A stretch of DNA of 64,000 nucleotides from Planctomycetia bacterium (GCA_015709575.1 CP054190.1:2106616-2170615), one strand, 5' to 3'; positions 34,993 to 45,042 are shown, counted from the stretch's first letter. Notes: a model not told the origin generated them from the letters alone. Translations and numbers: made by a program.

Positions 34993-35997
34993 CTAGACCT
35001 TGATGTTCACAATCTTCTTGATCATGGCCCAGCCCATCAACTGCATCACGATCGCGACGGTCAGAGCCATGCGGCCCATGTCGGTGTCGATCAGCAGGTT
35101 GGCGTAGCCGGGGTTCACCTGGAGCATCGCGACAAATACCAGCACCGGCAGTGCCAGCAGCACGTAGCCGGACAGCCGCCCTTCGGCGGTCAGCGCCTGC
35201 ACGGTGCCGAAGAGCTTGATCCGGTCGCGGATGACGGTGCCGAGCTTGTCGAGCACCTCGGCCAGGTCGCCGCCGGTCTGACGCTGGATCAGCACCGCCG
35301 TTACGAAGAAGCGCACGTCCAGCACGCGGATGCGGTCGGCCATGTTCTTGAGCGCATCCTCGATCTTGAGACCGAGGTTCTGCTCGTGGAAGACACGGCC
35401 GAACTCGGTTCCGGCGGGGTCGGGCATCTCGCGGGCGATCAACTGCATGCCGCTGGCCAGCGAGTGGCCGGCGCGCAGCGCCTGCGAGAGCAGTTCAAAG
35501 ACGTCCGGTAGCTGCTCCGTGAGCTTCTTCAGCCGGGCCTTCCGCCGCTTGTAGACGTACAGCAACGGCAGCACCAGCACCGCGGCCGCGGCGCAGACGG
35601 CTGGAATGGGCTGGGCGCCGATCAACAGCAGCACCGCCAGCAGGATGCACGCGGCAGCGGAGACGTTGACCAAGACGGACGGGGCCGTCCAAGGGAGGTT
35701 GGCCTGCTCGAGCACGCGTTGCAGCTCCGCGGTGAAGCGGAACTGCATGAACCGCTGCGCGAGGAAGCCGGTGGCCTCCATCGTGCCGCGCCGCAGGTCC
35801 GTCACCGCGTTCTTGGCCGCAGCCGACTTGGGATCCTTGCCGCCCTTGAGCCGGTCCATGATCCTGCGCCGGTTGGCAGAGCGCAGATCCACGACGATCT
35901 GCAGCACGCCGTAGGCGAGCATCATCGAGCCGGCGATGGGCAGCAGGAGCAGCACGATGCTCTGCATCCCGCCGAAGATTTCCAGTGCCAGCATCAT
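34993..35997 (-). CDS. tadB: Tad pilus inner-membrane protein TadB (GspF family)
   Basis: A 334-residue GspF-family platform protein. ATG 35997 is chosen because GGAG lies eight bases upstream; GTG 36006 in frame is an alternative. TMs are near 13-35, 100-145 ('AACILLAVLLLIGAQPIPAV') and 280-335. The cytosolic domain carries 'EQLPDVFELLSQALRAGHSL' and 'VLIQRQTGGDLAEVLDKLG', both typical of TadB. It lies directly between tadA and tadC. Confidence 0.93.
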   Translation of the reverse strand: MMLALEIFGGMQSIVLLLLPIAGSMMLAYGVLQIVVDLRSANRRRIMDRLKGGKDPKSAAAKNAVTDLRRGTMEATGFLAQRFMQFRFTAELQRVLEQANLPWTAPSVLVNVSAAACILLAVLLLIGAQPIPAVCAAAAVLVLPLLYVYKRRKARLKKLTEQLPDVFELLSQALRAGHSLASGMQLIAREMPDPAGTEFGRVFHEQNLGLKIEDALKNMADRIRVLDVRFFVTAVLIQRQTGGDLAEVLDKLGTVIRDRIKLFGTVQALTAEGRLSGYVLLALPVLVFVAMLQVNPGYANLLIDTDMGRMALTVAIVMQLMGWAMIKKIVNIKV

Positions 35998-36079
35998 CGG
36001 TCGCACTCCGCGGCGCGTCGCCGCAGTCTGTCGGTGTCCCGTTCGTACCGCCGCACGCCCGCAGCGCGCATCGCGTCGA

Positions 36080-37570
36080 TCAATCCGGATCGTCCTCGAC
36101 GAGCGTCCGCGGCGTAAACCAGTTTGAGTCGATGGCGCATCCGGACGCTTTCAACCGGTCCAGGAAGCCGGGCCGGACGCCGCAGGAGACGATTCGCCCA
36201 TAGGCGCGGCTGCGCGAGTCCACGCCGATCTGCTCAAACTTGAAGATGTCCTGCATGGTGACGACATCGCCCTCCATGCCCTGCACTTCGGTGATGTTGG
36301 TGATCTTGCGACGACCGCCGGTCAGGCGGGCGGCCTGGACGATCAGGTTGATCGCGCTGGCGAACTGCTGCCGGATGGCGCGGGTCGGCAGCTCAAAACC
36401 GGACATCATGACCATCGTCTCGACGCGCTGCACCGCGTCGCGCGTGCTGTTGGCGTGCACCGTGGTCATCGACCCTTCGTGGCCGGTGTTCATGGCCTGA
36501 AGCATGTCGAGCGTCTCGCCGCCGCGGCACTCACCCACCACGATGCGGTCGGGCCGCATTCGCAGTGAGTTGATCAGCAGGTCGCGGATCGTGATGCGGC
36601 CCTTGCCCTCGATGTTGGCGGGGCGGGTTTCGAGGCGGACCACGTGCGGCTGACGAAGCTGAAGCTCGGCCGCGTCTTCGATGGTGACGATGCGTTCGTC
36701 ATCCGGAATAAAGGACGAGAGGTTGTTGAGCAGCGTGGTCTTGCCGGAGCCGGTGCCGCCGACGATCAGGATGTTCAGCCCGGCGTGCACGCACGCGTTC
36801 AGGAACTCGGTGATCTCCGGGGCACAACTGCGGAATCGAACGTAGTCGTCCCAGGTGATCGGATCCTTGCCGAAGCGGCGGATGGAGAGCGACGGGCCGT
36901 CGATCGCCAGCGGCGGAATGATCGCGTTGACGCGCGACCCATCCTTGAGGCGCGCATCGACCAGCGGACAGACTTCGTCGCAGCGCCGACCCAGCGGCGA
37001 CACGATCTTGTCGATGATGTGCAGCAGGTGCGCGTTGTCCTTGAACTTCACGTCGGACAGCGTCAGCTTGCCGCCCTTCTCGATATATACCTGCTTGGGG
37101 CCGTTGATCAGGATGTCGCTGATCAGCGGATCCTTGAGCAGCGTCTCCATCGGCCCGAGGCCGAACGTTTCGTCGAGGATTTCCTCGACCAGCCGGCTGC
37201 GCTCCGAGTAGTTCAGCAGCGTGTTCTCTTCCTCGCAGAGCGCCGTCACCACCTGACGCACGTGGTCGCGCATCTCGGAGGACGCCTCGCGCGAGAGCTT
37301 GGTCATGTCGAGCTGCTCGACCAGCTTGCGATGGATCGTGCTTTTTAGCTCCTGAAAGCGCGCTGCGCGTTCCTCGGTCGCCCGATCGGGCTTCGCGATC
37401 GGCGCGACGGCAGGAGCGGCCGCGGCCGGCTTGGGCGGCGGCACCGGAAGCGGAGGCTTGGGGCCGGTGATCGCCGACGGCGATTTGGGCACCGAGGCCG
37501 GAGCATCCCCGTTGGCGGGCGGCGCGACGGTCGTCGCCGCGGGCGCCGGTTTCTTCGCGAACAGGCCCAT
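36080..37570 (-). CDS. tadA: Tad pilus assembly ATPase TadA/CpaF
   Basis: This 496-residue secretion ATPase powers Flp pilus assembly. After a Pro/Ala-rich stretch (about 5-60) comes the N-terminal domain ('[19 protein letters not shown]', '[20 protein letters not shown]'). The ATPase core follows with Walker A '[19 protein letters not shown]', the Asp box '[13 protein letters not shown]', Walker B '[20 protein letters not shown]' and the His box '[13 protein letters not shown]'. All are intact. The start is ATG 37570 with GGAGGAG upstream. Protein and order fit the Tad/Cpa system. Confidence 0.96.
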   Translation of the reverse strand: MGLFAKKPAPAATTVAPPANGDAPASVPKSPSAITGPKPPLPVPPPKPAAAAPAVAPIAKPDRATEERAARFQELKSTIHRKLVEQLDMTKLSREASSEMRDHVRQVVTALCEEENTLLNYSERSRLVEEILDETFGLGPMETLLKDPLISDILINGPKQVYIEKGGKLTLSDVKFKDNAHLLHIIDKIVSPLGRRCDEVCPLVDARLKDGSRVNAIIPPLAIDGPSLSIRRFGKDPITWDDYVRFRSCAPEITEFLNACVHAGLNILIVGGTGSGKTTLLNNLSSFIPDDERIVTIEDAAELQLRQPHVVRLETRPANIEGKGRITIRDLLINSLRMRPDRIVVGECRGGETLDMLQAMNTGHEGSMTTVHANSTRDAVQRVETMVMMSGFELPTRAIRQQFASAINLIVQAARLTGGRRKITNITEVQGMEGDVVTMQDIFKFEQIGVDSRSRAYGRIVSCGVRPGFLDRLKASGCAIDSNWFTPRTLVEDDPD

Positions 37571-37632
37571 TGCACTCTCCTCCGATCCGAAGTCGGCGCG
37601 GCGTCAGGCCGCCGCACCGGCTGAGTACTCCG

Positions 37633-38877
37633 TCAGGCGCGCTGGCCGCCGGCCAGGAACGAAAACAACCCGCGCTTGCCGCCGACGTCACCGGCGGCGA
37701 CCGGCTCACCACGCTCGACGGACGTGCTGCCGGGTCGCGCCACGCCCACGGCCATCTTCTGAAAGGCGGCCCGTAGCTTGGATTTCGGGGCGTAATCCAT
37801 CAGGGTTGCGCCCATGTTCACCGCGGTGCAGCAGGTCTTCCAATCGTCCGGGATGAACCAGTCGATCTTGCGGCCCATCGACACTTCCACGTCGGCCGGC
37901 TCGAGCAGGCCGGCGTCGCGCCCCAGGCGATTGCACACCAACCGGACGCGGTCCATCGAAAAGCCGTTGCGGTTCATGTCCTGCAACATGCGCTCGGTGT
38001 TCCGAACGCAGGGCACCAGCAACTGGAACACCACCAGGTGCAGGTCCGTCATGTCGAACACGGCCTTGGCGGTCGCATCCATGCGGACGGGACCGTCCAC
38101 CACCACGTAGTCGTAATAGGATTGGAGCGCCGCGAGCACGCTGGCGCAATTCGCGGCACTGATGTTTTCCGCCTGCGCGAGATCGACCGGATGCGCCAGC
38201 ACGTGCACCCCCGAGGGATGCTTGAACATGACGCGCTCGAGCAGGTCAGATTCGATCGCACCAGAGGTGTCGCACAGTTCGGCGATCGTGTACTGCGGCT
38301 GCGCGTCCAGGTACATCGCCACCTGGCCGAAGCGGAAATCGAGGTCGACGACGGCCACGGCGGCGCGGCCGGTGGGCGTGTCATAGCCTTCCAGCTGCGC
38401 CAGCTCGACCGCCAGGTTCGTGGCGATGCAGGTGGCGCCCGAGCCGCCGGCGGTGCCGACCACCGGCAATACGCGCCCGATGCGCCCGCCGCCGCGCGGG
38501 CCTTCCGCGCCGACGCGCTGGAGAATCTCGTTGAGTTGTTCCGGCGGGAAGGGCTTCCAGAGAAACTCTTTCATGCCCGCCCGCATGGCCCGCACGACCA
38601 GTTCGGCGTTGCGATCCTCCGTCATGCAGACGGCGGCGATGCGACCCTTGTGCGCCTCGATCAGCGGGGCGATGGCCTCCATCATGCCGGCCGGGTTCGG
38701 GTCGAGATGGACGAGCAGTACCTCGGCCTGGAACTGCGTCAGCGCCTGCGGCAGGAGCGAAGGCTCGTCGATCTCAGCGACGATCTTCACGCCTTCCAGT
38801 CCGAGGAGGTGGGCGCGCAACTCCGGCGCGGCGTCCTCATCGGCGTTGACCACGATGACCCTGATGCGTTCCGCCAC
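37633..38877 (-). CDS. cpaE: CpaE/TadZ-like pilus localisation protein
   Basis: This 414-residue protein starts at GTG 38877. Residues 1-125 form a receiver-like domain ('IRVIVVNADEDAAPELRAHL', 'AGMKEFLWKPFPPEQLNEIL'), which in this family is usually not phosphorylated. Residues 135-390 form a MinD/ParA-like P-loop domain whose Walker A is degenerate ('VVGTAGGSGATCIATNLA', with no lysine after the glycines), as in TadZ proteins. 'AVAVVDLDFRFGQVAMYLD' and 'YYDYVVVDGPVRMDATAKA' complete it. TadZ homologues place the pilus machine at a cell pole. It is separated from the vWA gene by a strong terminator. Confidence 0.9.
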   Translation of the reverse strand: MAERIRVIVVNADEDAAPELRAHLLGLEGVKIVAEIDEPSLLPQALTQFQAEVLLVHLDPNPAGMMEAIAPLIEAHKGRIAAVCMTEDRNAELVVRAMRAGMKEFLWKPFPPEQLNEILQRVGAEGPRGGGRIGRVLPVVGTAGGSGATCIATNLAVELAQLEGYDTPTGRAAVAVVDLDFRFGQVAMYLDAQPQYTIAELCDTSGAIESDLLERVMFKHPSGVHVLAHPVDLAQAENISAANCASVLAALQSYYDYVVVDGPVRMDATAKAVFDMTDLHLVVFQLLVPCVRNTERMLQDMNRNGFSMDRVRLVCNRLGRDAGLLEPADVEVSMGRKIDWFIPDDWKTCCTAVNMGATLMDYAPKSKLRAAFQKMAVGVARPGSTSVERGEPVAAGDVGGKRGLFSFLAGGQRA

Positions 38878-38923
38878 CGTTGGATTCCCCGTCCGCGCAG
38901 GAACTGCGGCGAGTAAAAAGGAA

Positions 38924-38960
38924 ACCGGAGAGCGAGCCGCGCTTCGACCCGCTCTCCGGT
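38924..38960 (-). terminator. Intrinsic terminator inside the Tad locus (after the vWA gene)
   Basis: A perfect 11-bp stem (ACCGGAGAGCG on the minus strand, paired as 38924-38934 with 38950-38960) with a 15-base loop. It is followed on the minus strand by TTCCTTTTTACT. It begins 17 bases beyond the vWA gene stop and ends about 46 bases before the cpaE start. This is the clearest rho-independent terminator in the window and would split the locus into two expression units. Confidence 0.82.
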
Positions 38961-38976
38961 ATTCGTCGGCAGGTTT

Positions 38977-40830
38977 CTACTCGATCAACACTACGGGGCG
39001 TTTGCCGCCCAGGGTCCGGAAGATGTCCTCGAGCTGGTCCGAGTACTCTTCAGGCGTACCCTCTGCATGGAAGTGCTGACCATTGGCGATCCCGGCGATC
39101 TGGGCCATCAGATCCATGTCGGCGTCACTGGAGACGCTGACGGTGTAGATCCGGATTCCCAGGTCGCGCGCCGCCCGAGCGCGGTCACGACACCACTCGT
39201 ACACGGCCGCGCTGTTGTTTCCAACGTAGTTGCCGTCATCGTCGATGTTCGGCTTGCCGTCGGACATCAGCACGATCACCTTGTGGGCCGCCATGCGCGA
39301 TCGACCACCGGTCAGTTCGACGATGCCGGCCTGAATGCCACCGGCGATGTTCGTCGATCCGTTGTAGTGGCCGGCCTGACGCAGGTACAGCCGATCCGGA
39401 ACGCGATCCAGATCCCCGGTCAGATCGATCTCATGCCGCGTCGTGGTCGCAAAGATCTCGAGCGACAGGTGGTCGTTTGAATCCAGGTCCTTGATCACGT
39501 CCGTCATGGCCCGCACGGCGTCCTTGACGGCCTGCAGCGGCTGCTGCGGCGTGCCGGCGAACTTGGTCTGGCTGTTCGACGGCTTGGACTCGAGCGCCCA
39601 GTTGGTCAGGGTCTTGAGACCGAAGCGATACCGGAAGTTCGAGTTGGCCGCGAACATGCGCGAGCTGTTGTTACCGACGTACGAGATGTAGTCGGTCCAA
39701 CGCCAGCCCGGGGCCCAGGTCGGGTATCCGACCCAGGTGATTTCCGCATTCTCAACCACGGCATCGCCGTCGCCGCCGGAGCGGCCGCCCGGACGACCGC
39801 TCTTCCACGTCGCCAGCCCGAGCATCACGCCGACGCGGTTACTCCATACGTCGCGCGTGCTGTCGCGGCTGCCGCTCATCAGGATGCTGACCTCGTCCGC
39901 GGTGTACCCGTTGGCGCGCAGCAACCCGTTGACGGTCGAATTGGACGTGTTCGAGCCGTTCGGCATGAACCAGAGGCCCGGATCGGTGACGGGGTTGTAC
40001 ACCTCCGGCACCACCTCGTTGCCCCAGGTGGTCATGTAGCCGAACGACGGCCCGGTGTCGGTGGCGTACTGCGTCTCGTTCTCGCCACCAGGAACGTACG
40101 GAACATCCGGGATCGGCCCGTTGAGCGCGGCCCAGATGTCGCGCAGATTGACCTGCACACCGCTTCGCACCTGCCCGACCTCGCCGGTGAACTGCTTGTA
40201 GTGATAGAGCTGGCTGTCAAAGCTCATCGAGCCCGACAGGTCGATCACCACGGCGATGTCGCGCGGGATCAGGACCGCGGTGGCCCTGGCCCGCAGCTCG
40301 GCCCGGTTGAACCCGAAGATGTTGGCGAACCCCAGCGGGATAGGCCCACCCTCTGAATCATCCGTTCTGCGAACCGTCACTCGCACCGCATCCGACGATG
40401 GCGTGCCGGCCATGAAAGTAAACCCGCCGCTGTGCGGATCATAGGCCGCGCTGCCGAACTCGACGTCGCGGACCACGTCGATGCCGCCGTACGAATTCAA
40501 TACGCGGTTGAGCCGGGCATACTTGTTGGCTGCCTCGCGCGCCGCCGTGCGTGTGTCCACCCCGGCATCACCGGCCAGGTTGGAGGCCGCGGCCAGCGCC
40601 GCCGCATCCACCGCCGACTGCAACTCGGCTCGCGCGGCATACATGGCGCCGACGTCCACGGCCAGCGCCCCCATGCCGAGCATCACGGTGGAGAACACCG
40701 CGACCTGTACGACGACTCCGCCGCGGCGCGAGCGCCGCCCTGTTCGCGATCGTCCGGCCGGCGGCGCCAGCGTGCGGCGCGGCGATTCGCGCGCCGACGA
40801 CGATCGCACTCTGCGAATGCGTCCCATCAT
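38977..40830 (-). CDS. TadG-like pilus protein with von Willebrand factor A domain
   Basis: This 617-residue protein starts at ATG 40830 with GGGAGGG seven bases upstream. A basic N-terminus leads to a TadE/G-type membrane anchor ('VAVFSTVMLGMGALAVDVGA') and 'AELQSAVDAAALAAASNLAG', the TadG signature. The vWA domain begins near 195 with the MIDAS motif 'IAVVIDLSGSMSFDS'. A long insertion (about 215-440) precedes 'KVIVLMSDGKPNIDDDG' and 'RIYTVSVSSDADMDLM'. TadG proteins are minor, envelope-exposed components of the Tad system, and the vWA domain suggests metal-dependent adhesion. It lies between the secretin gene and cpaE. Confidence 0.9.
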   Translation of the reverse strand: MMGRIRRVRSSSARESPRRTLAPPAGRSRTGRRSRRGGVVVQVAVFSTVMLGMGALAVDVGAMYAARAELQSAVDAAALAAASNLAGDAGVDTRTAAREAANKYARLNRVLNSYGGIDVVRDVEFGSAAYDPHSGGFTFMAGTPSSDAVRVTVRRTDDSEGGPIPLGFANIFGFNRAELRARATAVLIPRDIAVVIDLSGSMSFDSQLYHYKQFTGEVGQVRSGVQVNLRDIWAALNGPIPDVPYVPGGENETQYATDTGPSFGYMTTWGNEVVPEVYNPVTDPGLWFMPNGSNTSNSTVNGLLRANGYTADEVSILMSGSRDSTRDVWSNRVGVMLGLATWKSGRPGGRSGGDGDAVVENAEITWVGYPTWAPGWRWTDYISYVGNNSSRMFAANSNFRYRFGLKTLTNWALESKPSNSQTKFAGTPQQPLQAVKDAVRAMTDVIKDLDSNDHLSLEIFATTTRHEIDLTGDLDRVPDRLYLRQAGHYNGSTNIAGGIQAGIVELTGGRSRMAAHKVIVLMSDGKPNIDDDGNYVGNNSAAVYEWCRDRARAARDLGIRIYTVSVSSDADMDLMAQIAGIANGQHFHAEGTPEEYSDQLEDIFRTLGGKRPVVLIE

Positions 40831-40982
40831 CTTGCACCCTCCCTCTGCAAAGAACCCCCGAATCCCACAGCCATGCGTCGGCCCCCGTTTGACGGGCAGT
40901 GTGCTCCGCGGGCGCGCTGCGACGCGGGCGCTCGCCGGAGGTTCCGGAGAGGCCCGCGCCGCGGCGCAATCCTGCGACGCGC

Positions 40983-42593
40983 CTACCAGGTTTCGTCGCC
41001 ACCCGCCGGACCCACCGGCCCGTACAAACGGGCCGCGATCGGCTTGGCGGGTCCGCGCCCGATCGCGGCCGGCCCACCGCCGTGGCCGGAGTCGAGCGGC
41101 TGATTATCCTTCGCGCCGTGCAACTCGGCGGCCCGCACCGGCCAGCCGGAGGAGGGACGCTGAATCATCGGATTCACGTCGGGATTGTGCCCTTCGAGTT
41201 TGCCCTCGACGAACAGCTCATAATCATTCGGCGCCACCATCTGTGAACCGGGGATGCTGGTGATCTGGTTCGGCGACACCGGCTCGACCAGCTCGGGCGT
41301 GACCAGCACGACCAGCTCGGTCTCGTCGCTCTGGTACTCGACGGAGCTGAACAGCGCGCCCAGGATGGGCACGTCGCCCAGCGCCGGGATCTTTCGCGAC
41401 GTGCCGCGAACTCGCTCGCTGAGCAAGCCGCCGATGGCGAAGGTCTGACCGTCACCCAGCTCGACCACCGTTTCGACACGGCGATTCACCAGGCCGGGCA
41501 CGACGAAGCCGCCGATCGTGACCGCTGACGAAAAGTCCGGCTCACTCACTTCCGGCGCGACCTGCAAGCGGATGATGCCGTCGCCCAGGATCGCCGGCGT
41601 GAAGCGCAGCCGCACGCCGAATTCGCGATAGTCGATGGTGATGGTCGTGCCGCCACTGCCGCCTGACTGCGGCACCGGGATCGGAAACTCGCCGCCGGCG
41701 AGGAAATTCGCCTCGGAGCCGTTGATTGTCACAAGGTTCGGCTCGGCCAGCACGCGCAGCAGCCCATTCTCGCGCAGTGCCTGGACAAAGACCTGCATCT
41801 GCACGCGCGGGAAGCCGAACGACAGCGACGGCGTACGGGTGATCGGGATGCCATTCTCTCCGACCAGGAACGGAATACGGCCACGGACGTTCACACCCTC
41901 AGCAGCGCCGATGTTGGAGGGATTGATTCCGTTGAGATTCGAGACGCCGAACATGTCACGCACGTTGTCGCCGGCGATCCAGCCGTTGAATCCGAGCTGG
42001 CGCACGGCGCGGCGATTCACCTCGGCGACGGTGCAGCGCAGCAGCACCTGCTGCACGCCGGCGACCTTCACGTGGTTGACGATGTTGCGAGCGTACAGCC
42101 CGGCCAGCTCGAGCACGCGCTGCGCGGAATCAGCGTCCGGCACAGTGCCGGTCAGCACCACCGAGTCCATCACGGCGTGCGCGCGGACGTTGGCGCGCGG
42201 CACGGTGGTGCGCAGGCTGGCCACCAGGCGGTCGAGGTCCAGGTCCACCACCAGGTCGAAGACGCGCTGGTCGGTCTCATTGAGCCATACGATCATCTGG
42301 GTCGTGCCGAACGAGCGGCCGGTCACGAGAATCTGCTTGGGCGTCACGGCCGCCACCTCGGCGATATCCGCCTTGGCGACGCGCACCTCGCGCACCGGCT
42401 GAGAGAAATCGACCATCACGGACTTATTGGCCGGTACGCGGACGACCTGCTCGGCCGAGCCGACGTCGCTGACGGTCAGCTTGAGCGGGCTTGATCCGCC
42501 GGCCGTGCCGTCCTGTCCGATCACCGCGGCGCTGAGCACCGCGGCCGCCACGAGGGCCGCCATTTTCCGCAGGGGGTTGGACATCGCGTTCAT
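40983..42593 (-). CDS. cpaC: Tad/Cpa outer-membrane secretin
   Basis: This 536-residue secretin of the RcpA/CpaC type starts at ATG 42593 with AGGAG eight bases upstream. A signal peptide is seen ('MAALVAAAVLSAAVIGQ'). The N-terminal pilus-specific domain has 'VVRVPANKSVMVDFSQPVRE', and a BON-like repeat 'AVMDSVVLTGTVPDADSAQR' follows. The secretin channel domain contains 'VLAEPNLVTINGSEANFLAG', 'FGVRLRFTPAILGDGIIRL', 'FAIGGLLSERVRGTSRKIPA' and 'LGDVPILGALFSSVEYQSDE'. It forms the outer-membrane pore for the Flp pilus. Confidence 0.95.
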   Translation of the reverse strand: MNAMSNPLRKMAALVAAAVLSAAVIGQDGTAGGSSPLKLTVSDVGSAEQVVRVPANKSVMVDFSQPVREVRVAKADIAEVAAVTPKQILVTGRSFGTTQMIVWLNETDQRVFDLVVDLDLDRLVASLRTTVPRANVRAHAVMDSVVLTGTVPDADSAQRVLELAGLYARNIVNHVKVAGVQQVLLRCTVAEVNRRAVRQLGFNGWIAGDNVRDMFGVSNLNGINPSNIGAAEGVNVRGRIPFLVGENGIPITRTPSLSFGFPRVQMQVFVQALRENGLLRVLAEPNLVTINGSEANFLAGGEFPIPVPQSGGSGGTTITIDYREFGVRLRFTPAILGDGIIRLQVAPEVSEPDFSSAVTIGGFVVPGLVNRRVETVVELGDGQTFAIGGLLSERVRGTSRKIPALGDVPILGALFSSVEYQSDETELVVLVTPELVEPVSPNQITSIPGSQMVAPNDYELFVEGKLEGHNPDVNPMIQRPSSGWPVRAAELHGAKDNQPLDSGHGGGPAAIGRGPAKPIAARLYGPVGPAGGDETW

Positions 42594-42620
42594 CTGGTCA
42601 CGCTCCTGGGCGTCTGGGAA

Positions 42621-43757
42621 TCAGTCTCGGTCCTCGGACGACGAGTCCGACTCGCTGTCGTCAGCCATTTCCGGCTCGTCGCCGTTGAATTCCTGGTCAT
42701 TGTTCACGCCGTTGGCGCTGGCGGGATCGGTGCTCGCAGCGCCTGCGGCCGAACCGCCGGCGGCGGGATTGTTATCGCGGAAGCTGATGGCCTCCGACTC
42801 CAGCGAGTTCATATCGCGCCAGCCCAGCACTTCCTGCTTGCCGCCGTTGACGATCTTCATCACCCACTGAAAGGACGGCTTGACCGCGGCGGACGGCGGG
42901 GCGATTCCGTCGGGCGGCAGCGTCGGCTGCGGCTGGGCGGCCGGCTGCTTGTTCGCCCCGCTGAAGAAGGCGGCCAGCGCGTTGGCGAACATCGGCGACT
43001 CGCTCTTGCGGGATTCACCGGTGAGGTCGTCACCCTTGTAGATGCGCTGCGCCGCGGACGCGACCTCATCGCTCTTGGAGCGCATCGACAGCTTGAGCTT
43101 GCCCTGCTGCTCGGCCAGATGCAGCACCGGCACCTGCTCCGGCTTCACCAGCAGTGTGACGGCAGCGGCCGGCTTGTTCTGCGTCGAGTTCTTGGACTGC
43201 TTGCCCGCCGCGTCATTGGGCGACGGATCCGCGCTGATGCGCTCGCCGACGGCGGCGACTTCAACGTTCTCGATGATCGTGCGCGACAGCGTTTCGGTCT
43301 TTCCATCGCGGGTGCGCACGTTGAAGAAGCCCACCACGTCCACGCGGCTGCCCGGCACGAGATGCCGCCCGACGCTGGAACTCTCGTCCACCTTCACGGC
43401 GACGGCGCGGAAGCCATCCGGAACGAAGATCCCGGCCTGCTCACCCGGGGCCAGCAGCATCGAATCAAGGATCGGCAGGTTGGCGGGAGCGCCGATGCGG
43501 GCCACGCGCGCCAGCAGCTTTTCCTTGTCGGTTTCCTTGAACGCGCCCTGCGGCATGCTCTTGGCGGGGAAGGGCAGCGCCTGCAGCATCGTCTCATCGA
43601 TGGCCGTGCCGCGCGGGATGTCGGCGCGGGCGGCCCAGATGGACACCATCTGCACCTGAGCGCCGCTGGCGCTGTTGAGCTTGGTGAACCCCATCTTGAG
43701 AGCCAGGCCGCCGACGACCAGGCCGGCGACCAGCGGAATAATGGCCTTTGCGTTCAT
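42621..43757 (-). CDS. cpaB: Flp pilus assembly protein CpaB/RcpC
   Basis: This 378-residue protein starts at ATG 43757 ('MNAKAIIPLVAGLVVGGLAL', an N-terminal membrane anchor). The SAF domain covers about 38-105 ('VSIWAARADIPRGTAIDETM', 'LARVARIGAPANLPILDSM'), followed by 'FRAVAVKVDESSSVGRHLVP' and 'GSRVDVVGFFNVR', the family signature. The C-terminal 110 residues are low-complexity Ala/Asp/Ser-rich, ending in an acidic tail. In other Tad systems this periplasmic protein works with the secretin. The frame is open upstream to 43925, but that segment has no domain and no good start. Confidence 0.9.
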   Translation of the reverse strand: MNAKAIIPLVAGLVVGGLALKMGFTKLNSASGAQVQMVSIWAARADIPRGTAIDETMLQALPFPAKSMPQGAFKETDKEKLLARVARIGAPANLPILDSMLLAPGEQAGIFVPDGFRAVAVKVDESSSVGRHLVPGSRVDVVGFFNVRTRDGKTETLSRTIIENVEVAAVGERISADPSPNDAAGKQSKNSTQNKPAAAVTLLVKPEQVPVLHLAEQQGKLKLSMRSKSDEVASAAQRIYKGDDLTGESRKSESPMFANALAAFFSGANKQPAAQPQPTLPPDGIAPPSAAVKPSFQWVMKIVNGGKQEVLGWRDMNSLESEAISFRDNNPAAGGSAAGAASTDPASANGVNNDQEFNGDEPEMADDSESDSSSEDRD

Positions 43758-43894
43758 GTGCGGTTCCGTTTCCCCGGCGCCGCTCTCGGCGGCGCAAGAC
43801 CGGGACGCCTGCAAGTTCCGGCGCCCCGCTGACACCCCGCGCTGCCGTCGCCGCCCGCGGTCGCCGATCGACCGCGCCTCCGCCGACGCTGCGC

Positions 43895-44329
43895 CTAGTC
43901 CATTCCCTCTTTCCTCATCGAGCAAACGGCTTCGAGGTTGAAGTTGGTGGAGCCGAAAAACTGTCCAACCAGCGTCACGTCGCCGTAATGCACCCAGACG
44001 CGCAGATTTTCGGTCGGCTCGTCGATCGTCGAGCGCGTGAGTTGCGTGCGGACGACGCCGGCCAGCCCGAGCGGACCCACGACCTCGTTCACGCGCTGCT
44101 GCACCTGCGACTCAGAGCTTCCGGGCAACGAGGCCAATCGTGCGCCCTCGCGGGCCGCAGTGGTCAGCGTCTGCCGCACGGAAAACACCCAGCCGTACTC
44201 GATGATGCCGAACAGCATCGCGAACAGCAGCGGTGACACCACGGCCATCTCGACCGCCGCGGCCGCCCGGCGTCCCCACCTGCCGCATATTCTGCGCGGC
44301 CCGTGCTTGCTTCCCCTCAGTGCGTTCAC
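43895..44329 (-). CDS. tadE: TadE-like pseudopilin
   Basis: This 144-residue protein starts at GTG 44329, with GGGAGG six bases upstream; its GTGA overlaps the stop of the prepilin peptidase gene. A basic leader precedes 'AAAAVEMAVVSPLLFAMLFG', the TadE prepilin region with the conserved Glu, then 'IIEYGWVFSVRQTLTTAARE' and 'GARLASLPGSSESQVQQRV'. TadE is a minor pseudopilin processed by the same peptidase as Flp. The following 137 bases to cpaB hold no recognisable gene. Confidence 0.9.
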   Translation of the reverse strand: MNALRGSKHGPRRICGRWGRRAAAAVEMAVVSPLLFAMLFGIIEYGWVFSVRQTLTTAAREGARLASLPGSSESQVQQRVNEVVGPLGLAGVVRTQLTRSTIDEPTENLRVWVHYGDVTLVGQFFGSTNFNLEAVCSMRKEGMD

Positions 44330-44877
44330 AGCCACCCTCCCAGGTAACAGGTCACCAGCACGCAGATCGTGCCCGCGGTCAGCGGCACCCCGTACGGCAG
44401 AAGCTGGCTCGTGCTGCCGAAGGTCTTTGCGCCGCCGAACTCCCCGAACGCCGTGTCCGCCCGTCGCATCTTGGTCATGATGGTCTGCATGTTCGTCATC
44501 GCGTGAACCGCGCGGCCGGTGGAGACAATCATCACGATCGCCGCAACGCCGCCGAACACCGCGCCCACCGCGAAACTCCAGAGCGTCAGCCAAGGACCGA
44601 GCCACGCCCCGATGGCGGCCATCAGCTTCACGTCGCCCGCCCCCATGCCGTGCATCGCCCACGGAACGATCAGCGTCGCAAACCCGACCGTCAGGCCGAG
44701 CATCGCCCACCCCAGCCCTGCTGCGCCGAACCACCACGTCTGCATCGAGATGCCCAGCGCCGCGATCAGCGCGTTGAGCCAGTTCGGCACGCGCCGCTCG
44801 GCGTAATCCACCCACGATGCGTACAGCGTCGCCGGAATCAGCAGCGCCAGCGTGATTTCCCAGTATCCCCAGCCCAT
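44326..44877 (-). CDS. cpaA: Prepilin peptidase CpaA/TadV (A24 family)
   Basis: This 183-residue membrane aspartic protease cleaves Flp and TadE leaders. The catalytic aspartates are in 'YASWVDYAERRVPNWLN' (first Asp) and 'MHGMGAGDVKLMAAIGAWLG' (GxGD motif). About five hydrophobic helices are seen. It lacks the methyltransferase domain of PilD-type enzymes, as expected for Tad systems. The start is ATG 44877. It is coupled to tadE by the GTGA overlap. Confidence 0.94.
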   Translation of the reverse strand: MGWGYWEITLALLIPATLYASWVDYAERRVPNWLNALIAALGISMQTWWFGAAGLGWAMLGLTVGFATLIVPWAMHGMGAGDVKLMAAIGAWLGPWLTLWSFAVGAVFGGVAAIVMIVSTGRAVHAMTNMQTIMTKMRRADTAFGEFGGAKTFGSTSQLLPYGVPLTAGTICVLVTCYLGGWL

Positions 44878-45042
44878 GGCACCCCCGCTGTCTGGATGTT
44901 CCCCTTGCAGGAATTATGCGAAACGATCGCGCAGCCGCGCCTGCAATGCGCAGCGCATCGTGCGTTGCATCGGCGAGCCGCGGCCGCGTCGCGAGAAAAA
45001 CCGGGACAAACCGCGCGCAGCGACCGGCGCGTCAATAAATGC

